The notes under the pieces: model-generated
What the model was told of the DNA's origin: nothing
The model's input: only the letters and a program-made list of their open reading frames with translations
The model's database searches: none
Translations under genes and position numbers: made by a program
Assembly (NCBI GenBank): GCA_963831385.1
Contig: CAWHPW010000001.1
Location: 1-64,000 of the forward strand
DNA length: 64,000 nucleotides
Direction: 5' to 3'
DNA from: JACVRX01 sp963831385
GTDB lineage: Bacteria; Actinomycetota; Actinomycetes; Jiangellales; Jiangellaceae
Shown: positions 16,989 to 25,206 of the stretch, in pieces
Layout of the letters: each line of letters begins with the position of its first letter
How positions within the stretch are numbered: position 1 is the first letter of the stretch

Positions 16989-18014
16989 GTGCGGATCCTG
17001 GTCATCGGTGGCTCAGTATTCCTCGGCCGTGCATTCGTCGTCGAGGCGCTTCGCCGCGGCCACGACGTCACGACCTTCAACCGTGGAATCACCGGTGTCG
17101 ACGTTCCTGGGGTGGAGGCGGTCCGTGGCGACCGGGGGGTGACGGCTGACCTCGAACGGCTGGTCGACGGCCGGCATTGGGATGCTGTCGTCGACGTCTG
17201 CGGCTTCACCCCGCGCACCGTCGGTGAATCGGCACGACTTCTGTCCGGGCGCGCCGACTGCTGTCTGTTCGTCTCCAGCATCTCGGCGATCCGCGACTGG
17301 CCGACCGAGCCAGTCGACGAGAGCTCACCGTTGCACGACTGCCCGCCCGACGCCGGCCCGGACTACGGCGACTACGGCGTGCTCAAGGCCGGTTGTGAAC
17401 GCGCTGTCGTCGCCGAGTTCGACGGGCGGGTATTGATCATCAGTCCAGGCCTGATACTCGGCCCCCACGAGAATGTCGGGCGGTTGCCGTGGTGGCTGCG
17501 GCGGATCGCTCGCGGCGGGCAGGTTCTGGCGCCAGGTAGCCCAGACCGTCAGTTGCAGGTGATCGACGCCAGAGACATCGCTGCCTTCGGACTGGCGCAG
17601 ATCAGTGCGGACGGGTCGGGCCGCTTTCTCACCAGCGGCGTCCGCGGCAACACCACCTTCGGGCGAATGTTGTCCGACTGCGTCTCCGTGACCGGATCGG
17701 GCGCCGAGCTGGTATGGGTCGACGACGAGTTCCTGCTGGAGCGCGGCGTCGAGGAATGGACCGAGCTGCCGGCGTGGACGGCGGGCGGACCGGACACGGC
17801 AGCGGTCTGGCTGCCGTCGTCGGACAAGGCGCTGGCAGCAGGCCTACGGTGTCGGCCGGTCACCGAGACCGTGCAGGACACCTGGGATTGGGTCGCATCA
17901 GGGGGAGCGGACGTTCTCAAGGTCTACCGGGTAACGCCGCAGCACGGTGTCGAACCCACCAAGGAGGCGGCGATCCTCGCGGCGTGGGCAGCTCGGCCGA
18001 CAAAGCCGGCCTAG
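16989..18014 (+). CDS. NAD-dependent epimerase/reductase family protein
   Basis: A 341-residue extended-SDR protein. The Rossmann motif is IGGSVFLG (residues 6-13), with VVDVCGF in the next strand, a Ser-rich SSISAI segment, and a YGVLK in place of the usual YxxxK catalytic pair. The C-terminal half contains a substrate-binding region. It resembles actinobacterial epimerases and isoflavone-reductase-like enzymes. The substrate is unknown. GTG start with TCGGAG close upstream. The 3' end overlaps the convergent QueA-like gene by 4 nt (CTAG shared by both stops). Confidence 0.8.
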   Translation: MRILVIGGSVFLGRAFVVEALRRGHDVTTFNRGITGVDVPGVEAVRGDRGVTADLERLVDGRHWDAVVDVCGFTPRTVGESARLLSGRADCCLFVSSISAIRDWPTEPVDESSPLHDCPPDAGPDYGDYGVLKAGCERAVVAEFDGRVLIISPGLILGPHENVGRLPWWLRRIARGGQVLAPGSPDRQLQVIDARDIAAFGLAQISADGSGRFLTSGVRGNTTFGRMLSDCVSVTGSGAELVWVDDEFLLERGVEEWTELPAWTAGGPDTAAVWLPSSDKALAAGLRCRPVTETVQDTWDWVASGGADVLKVYRVTPQHGVEPTKEAAILAAWAARPTKPA

Positions 18015-19063
18015 GGGAGGAACAACGTCGCGTCGCCAAATTCGTGCCACAGGTAGCCACCGTCGATGGCCGCTTGGTATGCCGCGTCGACCAACCGTGG
18101 GCCGGCAACAGCCTCGAGCAACAGCAGATGGCTCGCTTCCGGGGCATGCAGTCCGGTGACGAGACCCGCAACGGCTCGCACGGGCCGATGGGGTCCGAGG
18201 ACGAGATCAGTCCAGCCGCTGGCAGAACGAACGGTGCCATCCGCGGTGGCCGCGCTCTCCAGCGCACGCACGGTCGTCGTGCCGACGGCCACGACCCGAC
18301 CGCCGACGGCCCTGACGTGGTTGACCAGCTCAGCCGTAGTCGAGGACACGTGGAACCGCTCAGGCGTCGGTGGCTCGTGTAGCTCGGGGCTCGACACGCC
18401 GGCATGGAGCACGACGGGCGCGACGATGATGCCCCGGGTGATGAGCCGAACGACCAAAGACGTCGTGAACGGCCGGCCAGCGCTCGCCATCTCCGCACTG
18501 CCCGGGTCGGTAGCAAACACGGTCTGGTAATCGGCGAGCGGAAACCGCTTGCGGAGATAGCCGTACCGGACCGGCCGACCATGCCGACCCAGATACTCCC
18601 GAAGCGACGGAGTCGGATCGGCGGTAGCGCGCCATAGTCGCGACACCGCGGCTGTCGGATCTGGATAGGGCACCATCAGTCGAAGATGGACCTTTCCGGG
18701 GAGGCGAAGTGTCTGGCCTCGCATCACCGCCAGGTCCGGCCCATTTCCGTCCGGCCGGCGTACCTCGATCACCCAGTCGCCGTCGTCGAGGACGGTCGAA
18801 ACGTGGATCGGTGCATGTCGACCGTCCTCGCGCCGCCCGTCGATCGCAGCCGGAAGCGTTGCGGAGGTGTTCACGACCACGAGGTCACCTGGCTCCAAGA
18901 GCTCGGGCAAGTCGTGGAACCGCCGGTGCTCGACAAGCCCTGGCCTGGCGTGCAAGAGCCGGACGCCGTCGCGAGGCACGCCGCGGCGCTCGGGTGGCGC
19001 CGTGGCATCGCTGCCGGGCGGCAGCGTGAACCGGGTGACGGGCGTGGCCTCTTGCAGCGTCAC
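18011..19063 (-). CDS. QueA-like S-adenosylmethionine:tRNA ribosyltransferase-isomerase
   Basis: A 350-residue protein aligned along its full length with QueA, which transfers the ribosyl part of SAM to 7-aminomethyl-7-deazaguanine in tRNA. The N-terminal GDLVVVNTSATLPA, the YQTVFA segment and the C-terminal HLLLLEAVAG are visible. The usual AAPTAGLHFT active-site segment reads SAEMASAGRPFT, so the protein may be a divergent paralogue. No other queuosine genes lie in the window. GTG start; overlaps the SDR gene by 4 nt. Confidence 0.78.
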   Translation of the reverse strand: MTLQEATPVTRFTLPPGSDATAPPERRGVPRDGVRLLHARPGLVEHRRFHDLPELLEPGDLVVVNTSATLPAAIDGRREDGRHAPIHVSTVLDDGDWVIEVRRPDGNGPDLAVMRGQTLRLPGKVHLRLMVPYPDPTAAVSRLWRATADPTPSLREYLGRHGRPVRYGYLRKRFPLADYQTVFATDPGSAEMASAGRPFTTSLVVRLITRGIIVAPVVLHAGVSSPELHEPPTPERFHVSSTTAELVNHVRAVGGRVVAVGTTTVRALESAATADGTVRSASGWTDLVLGPHRPVRAVAGLVTGLHAPEASHLLLLEAVAGPRLVDAAYQAAIDGGYLWHEFGDATLFLP

Positions 19064-19770
19064 GGAGCCACCGCCATGTCAGCGGCTCGGTAGCGACCGC
19101 TGGGCAGGTCTCCCTCAACGAGTTTCAGCAGAGCTGGCACGACGGTCTCCGGCGCCGCTCGATCGCTGATGTCCTCGTCCGGAAACGCCTGCTGTTGCAG
19201 CTCCGTCGCCATGTCGCCCGGGTCGAAGGAGTAGATCCGCAGGTCGGGCCGCTCGGCGGCGAGAATGGCCGTCAGGTGGTCCAGCGCAGCCTTCGCCGAG
19301 CCGTATCCACCCCACCCTTCGTAAGGTTCGACGGCCGCATCGGACGACACGGAAACGACCCGCCCGCTGCGCTTCTCCAAAAAGGGAAGCAGCAACTGGA
19401 ACAAGCCGAGCGGAGCGACCGTGTTGACGGCGTAGACACGCTCGAGCACGTCAAGCGGATAGTCCTCCAGCCGTGGCTGCGGGCTGGGGCCGAGAATGCT
19501 GGCGTTGTTGACCAGCAGGTCCAGCCCTCCTCCGGCGTTCTCGACGGCCTCGGCGAGGATTCGGCGGTGGTCGGGATCGGCGACATCGCCGGGCACGGGC
19601 ATAACCGAGCCAGCGGGCATTTCATCAACGGCGGCGCTGAGCCGTTCCCCGTCGCGGGCGTCGACGATGACGCGCCACCCGCGCCTCCCGAGCTCCCGGG
19701 TCAAGGCAAACCCAAGCCCGCGAGATCCGCCAGTGACGAGGGCAATGCGAGATTGATCGCCGGTGGTCAT
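19060..19770 (-). CDS. Short-chain dehydrogenase/reductase (SDR)
   Basis: A 236-residue classical SDR that uses NAD(P)H. The cofactor motif is TGGSRGLG (residues 14-21), followed by NNAS (about 88-91), the catalytic Ser in SVSSDA, and the YGSAK catalytic Tyr/Lys. The C-terminal part (DPGDMATE) is typical of the family. Substrate unknown. Its stop overlaps the start of the QueA-like gene (GTGA), so the two should be translated together. ATG at 19770. Confidence 0.88.
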   Translation of the reverse strand: MTTGDQSRIALVTGGSRGLGFALTRELGRRGWRVIVDARDGERLSAAVDEMPAGSVMPVPGDVADPDHRRILAEAVENAGGGLDLLVNNASILGPSPQPRLEDYPLDVLERVYAVNTVAPLGLFQLLLPFLEKRSGRVVSVSSDAAVEPYEGWGGYGSAKAALDHLTAILAAERPDLRIYSFDPGDMATELQQQAFPDEDISDRAAPETVVPALLKLVEGDLPSGRYRAADMAVAP

Positions 19771-19827
19771 GCCCGCCAGCCTGCAAGTTCAAGTTAACTC
19801 GAAGTCAAGCCCGGACAGCGTGCCGCC

Positions 19828-19997
19828 CGAGCGCCCGCACCGAGGGACGACGGCTGGGGTGGTGGCCGGGCGTTGAGGCCGACAGGCCGAGCACCGACCG
19901 AGCGCCCGTGCCGAGGGACGACGGCTGGGGTGTGGCCGGGCGTTGAGGCCGACGAAGTCGGCCGACGGGCGGAGCCGTCGTCCCTCGGCGCGGGCGC
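19828..19997. repeat. Two direct copies plus one inverted copy of an intergenic repeat
   Basis: Copy 1 (19828-19883) and copy 2 (19899-19953) are near-identical ~55-bp direct repeats starting CGAGCGCCCG and ending GTTGAGGCCGAC. An inverted copy of the first 25 bp follows at 19973-19997 with one mismatch to copy 2. Between copy 2 and the inverted arm is a palindrome GGCCGAC-GAA-GTCGGCC (about 19948-19964). No reading frame here is credible. It may be a terminator, a regulatory structure or a member of an interspersed repeat family; see the similar core at 56648-56666. Confidence 0.75.
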
Positions 19998-20008
19998 CGA
20001 CTCGCGCG

Positions 20009-21637
20009 TCACGGCAGAGCGAGATCGCGCCGGTTGAACCCGGCGAGTCCGATGACGAACAGCGCAGCGGCGACCGCCACTAGCACCATCAGCGGAAGCA
20101 CTGTCAGCTCGGTTGCGGGCACAGCGGGGATGTGGGTGAACGGAGACAGGTCGAGAACGGCCTGCGGTAGGTCCAGCAAGGGCCCGAGCTGTGCCATCAG
20201 GAAAAACAGCGCCACGGCCGTCCATGCGATTGCCACGGCGCGATGGGGCAGGATCCCAAAGACCGCGACAACCAGCCCGGCTACGACCAGAACCGCTGGA
20301 AGATATGCCAGGGCGGCCGCCACCAGCCGCAGCGCCTGGCCACCGACGTCGCCGATGACGACCCCGTACGTCACCCCGGCAGCCAACCCAGCCAGCACGA
20401 CCAGCAGGGCCATGCCGAACAACGCGACGGCCAGGTGGCTCCCCATCCAGCCGGTCCGGCTCACCGCAGTGGCAAGAAGCGGCTCAGCCCGGCCAGCCGC
20501 CTCCTCCGAGCGCAGCCGCAACAGTGCCTGGGTCGCGTATGCGGCAACAACGATGGCAGTGAGGCCCAGTGAAACCGCGAAGTACAGGTCGGTCAGTTGC
20601 CCGACGCCCCCCAATTGGTCGAGGTAGTCCGCCATCTGTTCGCTGTCATTGGCGAATTCCTCGATCTCGTCGCCAACTCCGCCAAAGATCGCGCCGAGAA
20701 TCGCCACGCCGACGACCCAGCCGAGCAGCACGCCCCGCTGCAGGCGCCAGGCGAGACCCAGTGGGCTCAGCAGCCCTCGCGCAGCCGTCGCCGGACCGGG
20801 TCGGACGGTCCGCAGCCCGGCGCCGAAATCGCGGTGCGCCGTCAACCCAAAGGCAGTTCCGACCAGTCCGGCAAAAGCCACTCCGAACAGGCCGAACACC
20901 CACCAGTTGTCCTCGTCGAACGCGCGTACCTCCTCGCCCCAACCGATCGGCGAGAGCCACGTCGGCCATGCGCTGATCACGGTGACACCACCGTCGACGA
21001 CCGTTCCGGAAACGGCGCCGATCGCGCGCAGCACAAAGGCAATGCCGATGGCTGCGGCTGCCAGGCCATTCGCACCGCGGGAGGTCTCGGCGACCTGCGC
21101 CGTGACGGCAGCGATGGCTGCGAACGTGATTCCTACCCCACCAACCTCTGCTCCAGCAGCGAGTGAGCTCGCGGTCGGCAGGTCGTTGCCGATCAAAACA
21201 GCAGCGCTGGCCAACGCGAGCACGCCGTTAGCCGCGATGGCGACCAATAGCGCGGCGGTCAGGCTGGCGTGCCGCCCGACGATTCCGGCGCCGATCATCT
21301 CGGCGCGGCCGGTCTCCTCGTTCTGCCTGGTATGCCGGACGACGGCCAACGTGCTCATCAGGGCAGCGCCGACGGCGACGGTCAGGAAACCTTGCGCCAC
21401 CACGGTCGCCCCCATGCTTGCTCCGGAGACCAGACCGTTGAACATGAGCGAGACTGGACTGCGGGCCGACGAGATCGCCAACGCGACCCGGTCGCTGTCC
21501 TCTGGGTAGAGACCGACGATGCTCGAGATGGTGACCGCCTGAACCAGCGTGAGGCCGATCAGCCAGAGTGGCAGCTGGATCCGATCGCGCCGGATTGCGA
21601 GCCGGACTAGCCGACCGGTGCCGGTGAACGCAGTCAT
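20009..21637 (-). CDS. ABC exporter permease, fused double ABC-2-like membrane protein
   Basis: A 542-residue membrane protein with about 12 hydrophobic helices in two halves. It resembles the permeases of actinobacterial polyketide or antibiotic-type exporters (tetronasin-like family), where one polypeptide supplies both half-transporters. The ATG at 21637 overlaps the ATPase stop by 4 nt (ATGA), so the two are coupled. Longer upstream starts would run through the ATPase gene in another frame and are rejected. The exported compound is unknown; lipids or drugs are typical for the family. Confidence 0.88.
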   Translation of the reverse strand: MTAFTGTGRLVRLAIRRDRIQLPLWLIGLTLVQAVTISSIVGLYPEDSDRVALAISSARSPVSLMFNGLVSGASMGATVVAQGFLTVAVGAALMSTLAVVRHTRQNEETGRAEMIGAGIVGRHASLTAALLVAIAANGVLALASAAVLIGNDLPTASSLAAGAEVGGVGITFAAIAAVTAQVAETSRGANGLAAAAIGIAFVLRAIGAVSGTVVDGGVTVISAWPTWLSPIGWGEEVRAFDEDNWWVFGLFGVAFAGLVGTAFGLTAHRDFGAGLRTVRPGPATAARGLLSPLGLAWRLQRGVLLGWVVGVAILGAIFGGVGDEIEEFANDSEQMADYLDQLGGVGQLTDLYFAVSLGLTAIVVAAYATQALLRLRSEEAAGRAEPLLATAVSRTGWMGSHLAVALFGMALLVVLAGLAAGVTYGVVIGDVGGQALRLVAAALAYLPAVLVVAGLVVAVFGILPHRAVAIAWTAVALFFLMAQLGPLLDLPQAVLDLSPFTHIPAVPATELTVLPLMVLVAVAAALFVIGLAGFNRRDLALP

Positions 21638-22554
21638 CGTTCGTGCGTCGCAATGGTCGCCTCGAGCGCGAGCTCGTCGCCGTAGTGGCGCAGGAACAGC
21701 TCTTCGAGCGTGGGAGGAGTACTGGTCAGCGCACGCACGTCGAATGCCGCCAGATGACTGAGAACCGCACCCACGTGGGCTGAGTCGATATCGAAGGTGG
21801 CGTGCGTGTTGTCGGTTGTCAGGTCGTGCACTCCCGGCATTGCGTCGAGGCCTGTTACCGGCCGAGCCGTCTGGACCGAAATCGACGTCCTGGTCAGGTG
21901 GCGCAGATCGGCGAGAGTGCCCGACTCCACAGACTTGCCGCGGCGGATGATCGTCACCCGGTCGGCGAGCGCCTCGACCTCGGCAAGGATGTGACTGGAC
22001 AGCAGGACGGTCTTTCCGGCGGCCCTCTCCTCCCGCACGCAGTCCCGAAAGACGGCGTCCATCAACGGGTCGAGGCCGGACGTGGGCTCGTCGAGCAGGT
22101 ACAGCTCGACGTCGGATGAGAACGCTGCGACGACGGCGACCTTCTGCCGGTTGCCTTTCGAATAGGTACGGCACTTCTTGGAGGGATCGAGGTCGAACCG
22201 CTCGAACAACTCCGCCCGTCGCTTGGGGTCCAACCCCCCGCGCAAGGCACCGAACAGGTCAATCGCCTCGCCGCCGGTCAGGTTCGGCCAGAGGTTCACC
22301 TCGCCGGGCACATAGGCCAGCCGGCGGTGCAGTTCGACGGCATCGCGCCACGGATCACCGCCGAGCAGACGCGCACTGCCCGAGTCGGCCCGCAGCAAAC
22401 CCAGTAGCACCCGGATAGTCGTGGATTTACCTGCCCCATTCGGCCCGAGGAAGCCATGTACCTCGCCAGGACCAACCGACAGGTCGAGTCCATCCAGCGC
22501 ACGGGTCGGACCGAACGTCTTGACCAGCCCGGAGGTGGAGATCACCGTCGTCAC
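21634..22554 (-). CDS. ABC transporter ATP-binding protein (drug/antibiotic exporter type)
   Basis: A 306-residue ATPase. Walker A is GPNGAGKST, the signature motif is YSKGNRQK (a variant of LSGGQ), Walker B is LYLLDEPTSGLDP and the H-loop is LLSSH. The C-terminal ~80 residues match the accessory region of DrrA-type exporters. The start is one of several GTG codons; 22554 keeps the family N-terminus (TTVISTSGLVKTF), but 22560 and 22563 are possible. It forms the exporter with the downstream permease. Confidence 0.9.
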   Translation of the reverse strand: MTTVISTSGLVKTFGPTRALDGLDLSVGPGEVHGFLGPNGAGKSTTIRVLLGLLRADSGSARLLGGDPWRDAVELHRRLAYVPGEVNLWPNLTGGEAIDLFGALRGGLDPKRRAELFERFDLDPSKKCRTYSKGNRQKVAVVAAFSSDVELYLLDEPTSGLDPLMDAVFRDCVREERAAGKTVLLSSHILAEVEALADRVTIIRRGKSVESGTLADLRHLTRTSISVQTARPVTGLDAMPGVHDLTTDNTHATFDIDSAHVGAVLSHLAAFDVRALTSTPPTLEELFLRHYGDELALEATIATHER

Positions 22555-22623
22555 GACCACCACGCTACGACGTCCCGGGAGTGGGTATGAACGCCTATGA
22601 TCCGCTCTCGAAGGAGGCGCAGG

Positions 22624-22760
22624 ATGAATCGTGAACAGGCGCAGGACTGGCTGAACAGATATGTGCACGGATGGCGATCGATCGTCACTACGAGGTCGAG
22701 CATCCGCACCTGTTCGACCGCCGAGGCGCGGTACTGCGACGACCTCGTACGAGTGGTTCA
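22624..22760 (+). pseudogene. Possible degraded SnoaL/NTF2-like gene remnant
   Basis: An ATG with GAAGGAGGC upstream opens MNREQAQDWLNRYVHGWRS, which looks like the start of a SnoaL-like protein. A few codons later TAEARYCDD resembles the strand that normally follows (EAEYRYDP-type), but the spacing is wrong and no further homology continues. It could be a truncated remnant. The rest of 22555-22856 holds only an 18-bp perfect palindrome at 22762-22779 (GCTGCAGCC/GGCTGCAGC). Confidence 0.35.
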
Positions 22761-22856
22761 TGCTGCAGCCGGCTGCAGCCGAGGGGTCAGACTGAGGACG
22801 TCGCCGGGGCCGACGCTGACGAACCGGGGTGATCGGCGGATCGGAGGTCGCGTCGC

Positions 22857-23786
22857 ATGGTGACGGTTGCCAGCTGGAACGTCGAGAACCTGTTCCTTCC
22901 CGGCACGGACGACGGTCCGTCGAACGAGGACGTCTACGCCCGCAAGCTGGCCTATCTCGCTTCGGTGATCACCGGCGTCGGGGCGGATGTGGTGTGCCTG
23001 CAGGAGATCGGAGGCGAGCAGCCGCTCGCGGATCTCGTCTCAGCGCTGGGCGGAAGTGCACCGAACATCGCCATCGGCCAGCCGGACGACCGCGGCATCC
23101 GGGTCGCCATCATGTCGCGGTTCCCGATCACCGAGAGATACGACTGGGTCGACTTCCCGGCCGGCGCCCTGCCAGCCGTGCCAGATCCCGACGGCAATGT
23201 GCTCACGGCTATGGGGCGCGGCGCTCTGGAGGCGGTGCTCGCCGTCGAATCCCGCCACAGCCTTCGGGTCGTGACCACGCACCTGAAGTCCAAGCTGCTG
23301 ACCTTTCCCGACGGCCGGCGATACCCGCTCGACGAGAACGAGCGAGCCCGCGGCGCCGGCTATGCGTTGCTCCAGCGTGGCGCCGAAGCCGTCGCCGTAC
23401 GAGTCGAGCTGAACACCTGGATGCCTCGGCAGCCCGACATTCCCGTGGTATTGGCCGGCGACCTGAACGACGAGCCGCAAGCCGTCACGACTGTGCTCTT
23501 GAGCGGTCCGGCCGACAGTGATCCCAACCGGCCGGACCGGTACGACCCATACCGCCTGTACAACCTGGCCGACCGGCTCCCTCCCGCGCGAGCGTTCTCC
23601 CGGATCTACCGCGAGCGCCGCGAGCTCATCGACCACGTCCTGGTCTCACGGCAGCTGCTCCTCGCGGGCGTTATGGCCGATGCGTTCGTCGATGACATCG
23701 TCGGCATCGACGAAGACTTGGACAGCCGCCGCGACGCCGTCGTGCCCGATCATGCGATGGTCTTCGCCCGGATCTCCTGGCCCTGA
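22857..23786 (+). CDS. Endonuclease/exonuclease/phosphatase family protein
   Basis: A 309-residue protein of the EEP (DNase I-like) superfamily. The motifs follow the family order: SWNVENL near the start, LQEIGG with the metal-binding Glu, THLKSK, GDLNDEP, IDHVLVS and the C-terminal DH (VPDHA) active-site pair. Such proteins hydrolyse phosphodiester bonds in nucleic acids or phospholipid head groups. No signal peptide is seen, so it is probably cytoplasmic. The substrate is not determined. Confidence 0.9.
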   Translation: MVTVASWNVENLFLPGTDDGPSNEDVYARKLAYLASVITGVGADVVCLQEIGGEQPLADLVSALGGSAPNIAIGQPDDRGIRVAIMSRFPITERYDWVDFPAGALPAVPDPDGNVLTAMGRGALEAVLAVESRHSLRVVTTHLKSKLLTFPDGRRYPLDENERARGAGYALLQRGAEAVAVRVELNTWMPRQPDIPVVLAGDLNDEPQAVTTVLLSGPADSDPNRPDRYDPYRLYNLADRLPPARAFSRIYRERRELIDHVLVSRQLLLAGVMADAFVDDIVGIDEDLDSRRDAVVPDHAMVFARISWP

Positions 23787-23817
23787 CCCCGGGTCCGCAC
23801 CGCGAGCACGTGCTTGT

Positions 23818-23851
23818 CTGTGACCGGCCTTGGTTGTCACAGTGATCACAG
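23818..23851. promoter_or_regulatory. Overlapping dyads upstream of the DUF2254 gene
   Basis: CTGTGAC at 23818-23824 and GTCACAG at 23836-23842 are perfect 7-bp inverted arms with an 11-nt spacer. A second palindrome, GTGATCAC, follows directly at 23842-23849. They end 16 nt before the start codon at 23867. An operator or a hairpin ending the upstream gene are both possible. Confidence 0.4.
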
Positions 23852-23866
23852 CCCGAGGAGGCCGCC

Positions 23867-25198
23867 ATGATCAATCGTGAGGCGCTGCGCGAATACGCCT
23901 CGGCGTCGCTGTGGGTGCTGCCGACGCTTGCCGGTGTACTTGCTCTGATCGTCGGTTCCGTCATGTCTCAGGTTGACCTCGGCCCTGACTCACCGCTGGT
24001 TTTCCAAGGCACAGCCGACGACGCTCGGGGATTGTTGATCGCGATCACCGGCACGGTCGTGACTGTGATCGCCTTGACACTCGGCCTCACGGTTGTCGCA
24101 TTGCAACTGTCGTCGACCCAGTTCTCTCCCCGGCTGTTGCGCAACTTTCTCCGCGACCGCCCCAACCAGGTCGTGCTCAGTTTGTTCGTCGCCACGTTCA
24201 CCTACAGTGCGGCTGGGCTCTTCACCGTCGGGGTGGCGTCAGGAGCCCGGGTCGAGGAGTTCCCACGGCTGGCTGTGAGCGGCGCGATGGCGATGCTGTT
24301 CGTGAGCCTGGCTGCGGTGGTGTTCTTCGCCGACCACCTCGCGCACTCCATCCAGATCGACGCGATCACCGGCCGGGTCGAGCGTCAGGCGCTCGGAGTC
24401 ATCCGTAAGGACTGGCCTGGCACGATCGAGACTGCTCCGGGCCGGCCGGACTGGGCCGTCCCGGTGGCGGCTACGCATTCGGGCTACATCCAGAATGTGC
24501 ACCTGGAGCAGATCGTTCCGCTGGCGGCGCGGCACCGAGTCACCGTCCGGATTCGACGGCGCGTCGGCGAGCACGTGGTCGCGGGTACCACCTTGGCGTG
24601 GATCTGGCGCCCGGATCGGCACGATCCGCCGCCGAATCCGGCGGACTTCCGTCAAGTGGTCGACGGCGCTATCCGGATCGGATTCGAGCGAACGCTGGAG
24701 CAGGACATCGGCTTCAGCATCCGCCAACTCGTCGACGTCGCGTGCAAAGCACTGTCGCCAGCGATCAACGACCCGTACACGGCGGTACAGGCGGTCGACC
24801 ACCTCTCGGTCATCTTCAGCACGCTCGGTCCTCGCCCGCTGGGCGACATCGTCGTGCGCGAGGGCGAGGGCGTCGTCATTCTCCCGCGCCGCCGGTTCGA
24901 CGAACTACTGAGTCTGGCGTGCGGGCTGATCAGGCGGTATGGCTCGCGGGAGCCGACTGTCCTGCTGGCGGTGTTACGACTGCTCGGCAACTGCACCGAG
25001 TTCATCGGGAACAACCCCGAGCGTGCAGCCGTGATCCACGAGCAGGCGGAACTGATCTTGGCCGCAGGGGAACGGGACATTGCTCAACCCGAAGACGTCG
25101 TCGCACTGCGCGCGGGCTTCGAGGCCGTCGAGCGACACCTACCGGCTCGGCCGCCGCCCACCGCTCCGGTCACACCGGCGCAAGACGCCGCGAGATAG
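23867..25198 (+). CDS. DUF2254 family membrane protein
   Basis: A 443-residue DUF2254 protein. The N-terminal half has four membrane helices (about 12-32, 55-78, 108-130 and 140-162). A soluble C-terminal half contains RQLVDVACKALSPAINDPYTA, a conserved block of the family. Function not established. ATG with GAGGAGG about 7 nt upstream. It is followed after 8 nt by the glycoside hydrolase gene on the same strand, so co-expression is likely. Confidence 0.88.
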   Translation: MINREALREYASASLWVLPTLAGVLALIVGSVMSQVDLGPDSPLVFQGTADDARGLLIAITGTVVTVIALTLGLTVVALQLSSTQFSPRLLRNFLRDRPNQVVLSLFVATFTYSAAGLFTVGVASGARVEEFPRLAVSGAMAMLFVSLAAVVFFADHLAHSIQIDAITGRVERQALGVIRKDWPGTIETAPGRPDWAVPVAATHSGYIQNVHLEQIVPLAARHRVTVRIRRRVGEHVVAGTTLAWIWRPDRHDPPPNPADFRQVVDGAIRIGFERTLEQDIGFSIRQLVDVACKALSPAINDPYTAVQAVDHLSVIFSTLGPRPLGDIVVREGEGVVILPRRRFDELLSLACGLIRRYGSREPTVLLAVLRLLGNCTEFIGNNPERAAVIHEQAELILAAGERDIAQPEDVVALRAGFEAVERHLPARPPPTAPVTPAQDAAR

Positions 25199-25206
25199 TC
25201 GCCGTC

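Noticed and set aside
19828..19953. CRISPR array
   Set aside because: Only two long repeats with a short gap and an inverted third copy; no cas genes nearby.
23836..23842. TGTCACA-like element as an ECF41 promoter for DUF2254
   Set aside because: No CGTC-like -10 at the needed spacing; it is better explained as part of the CTGTGAC dyad.
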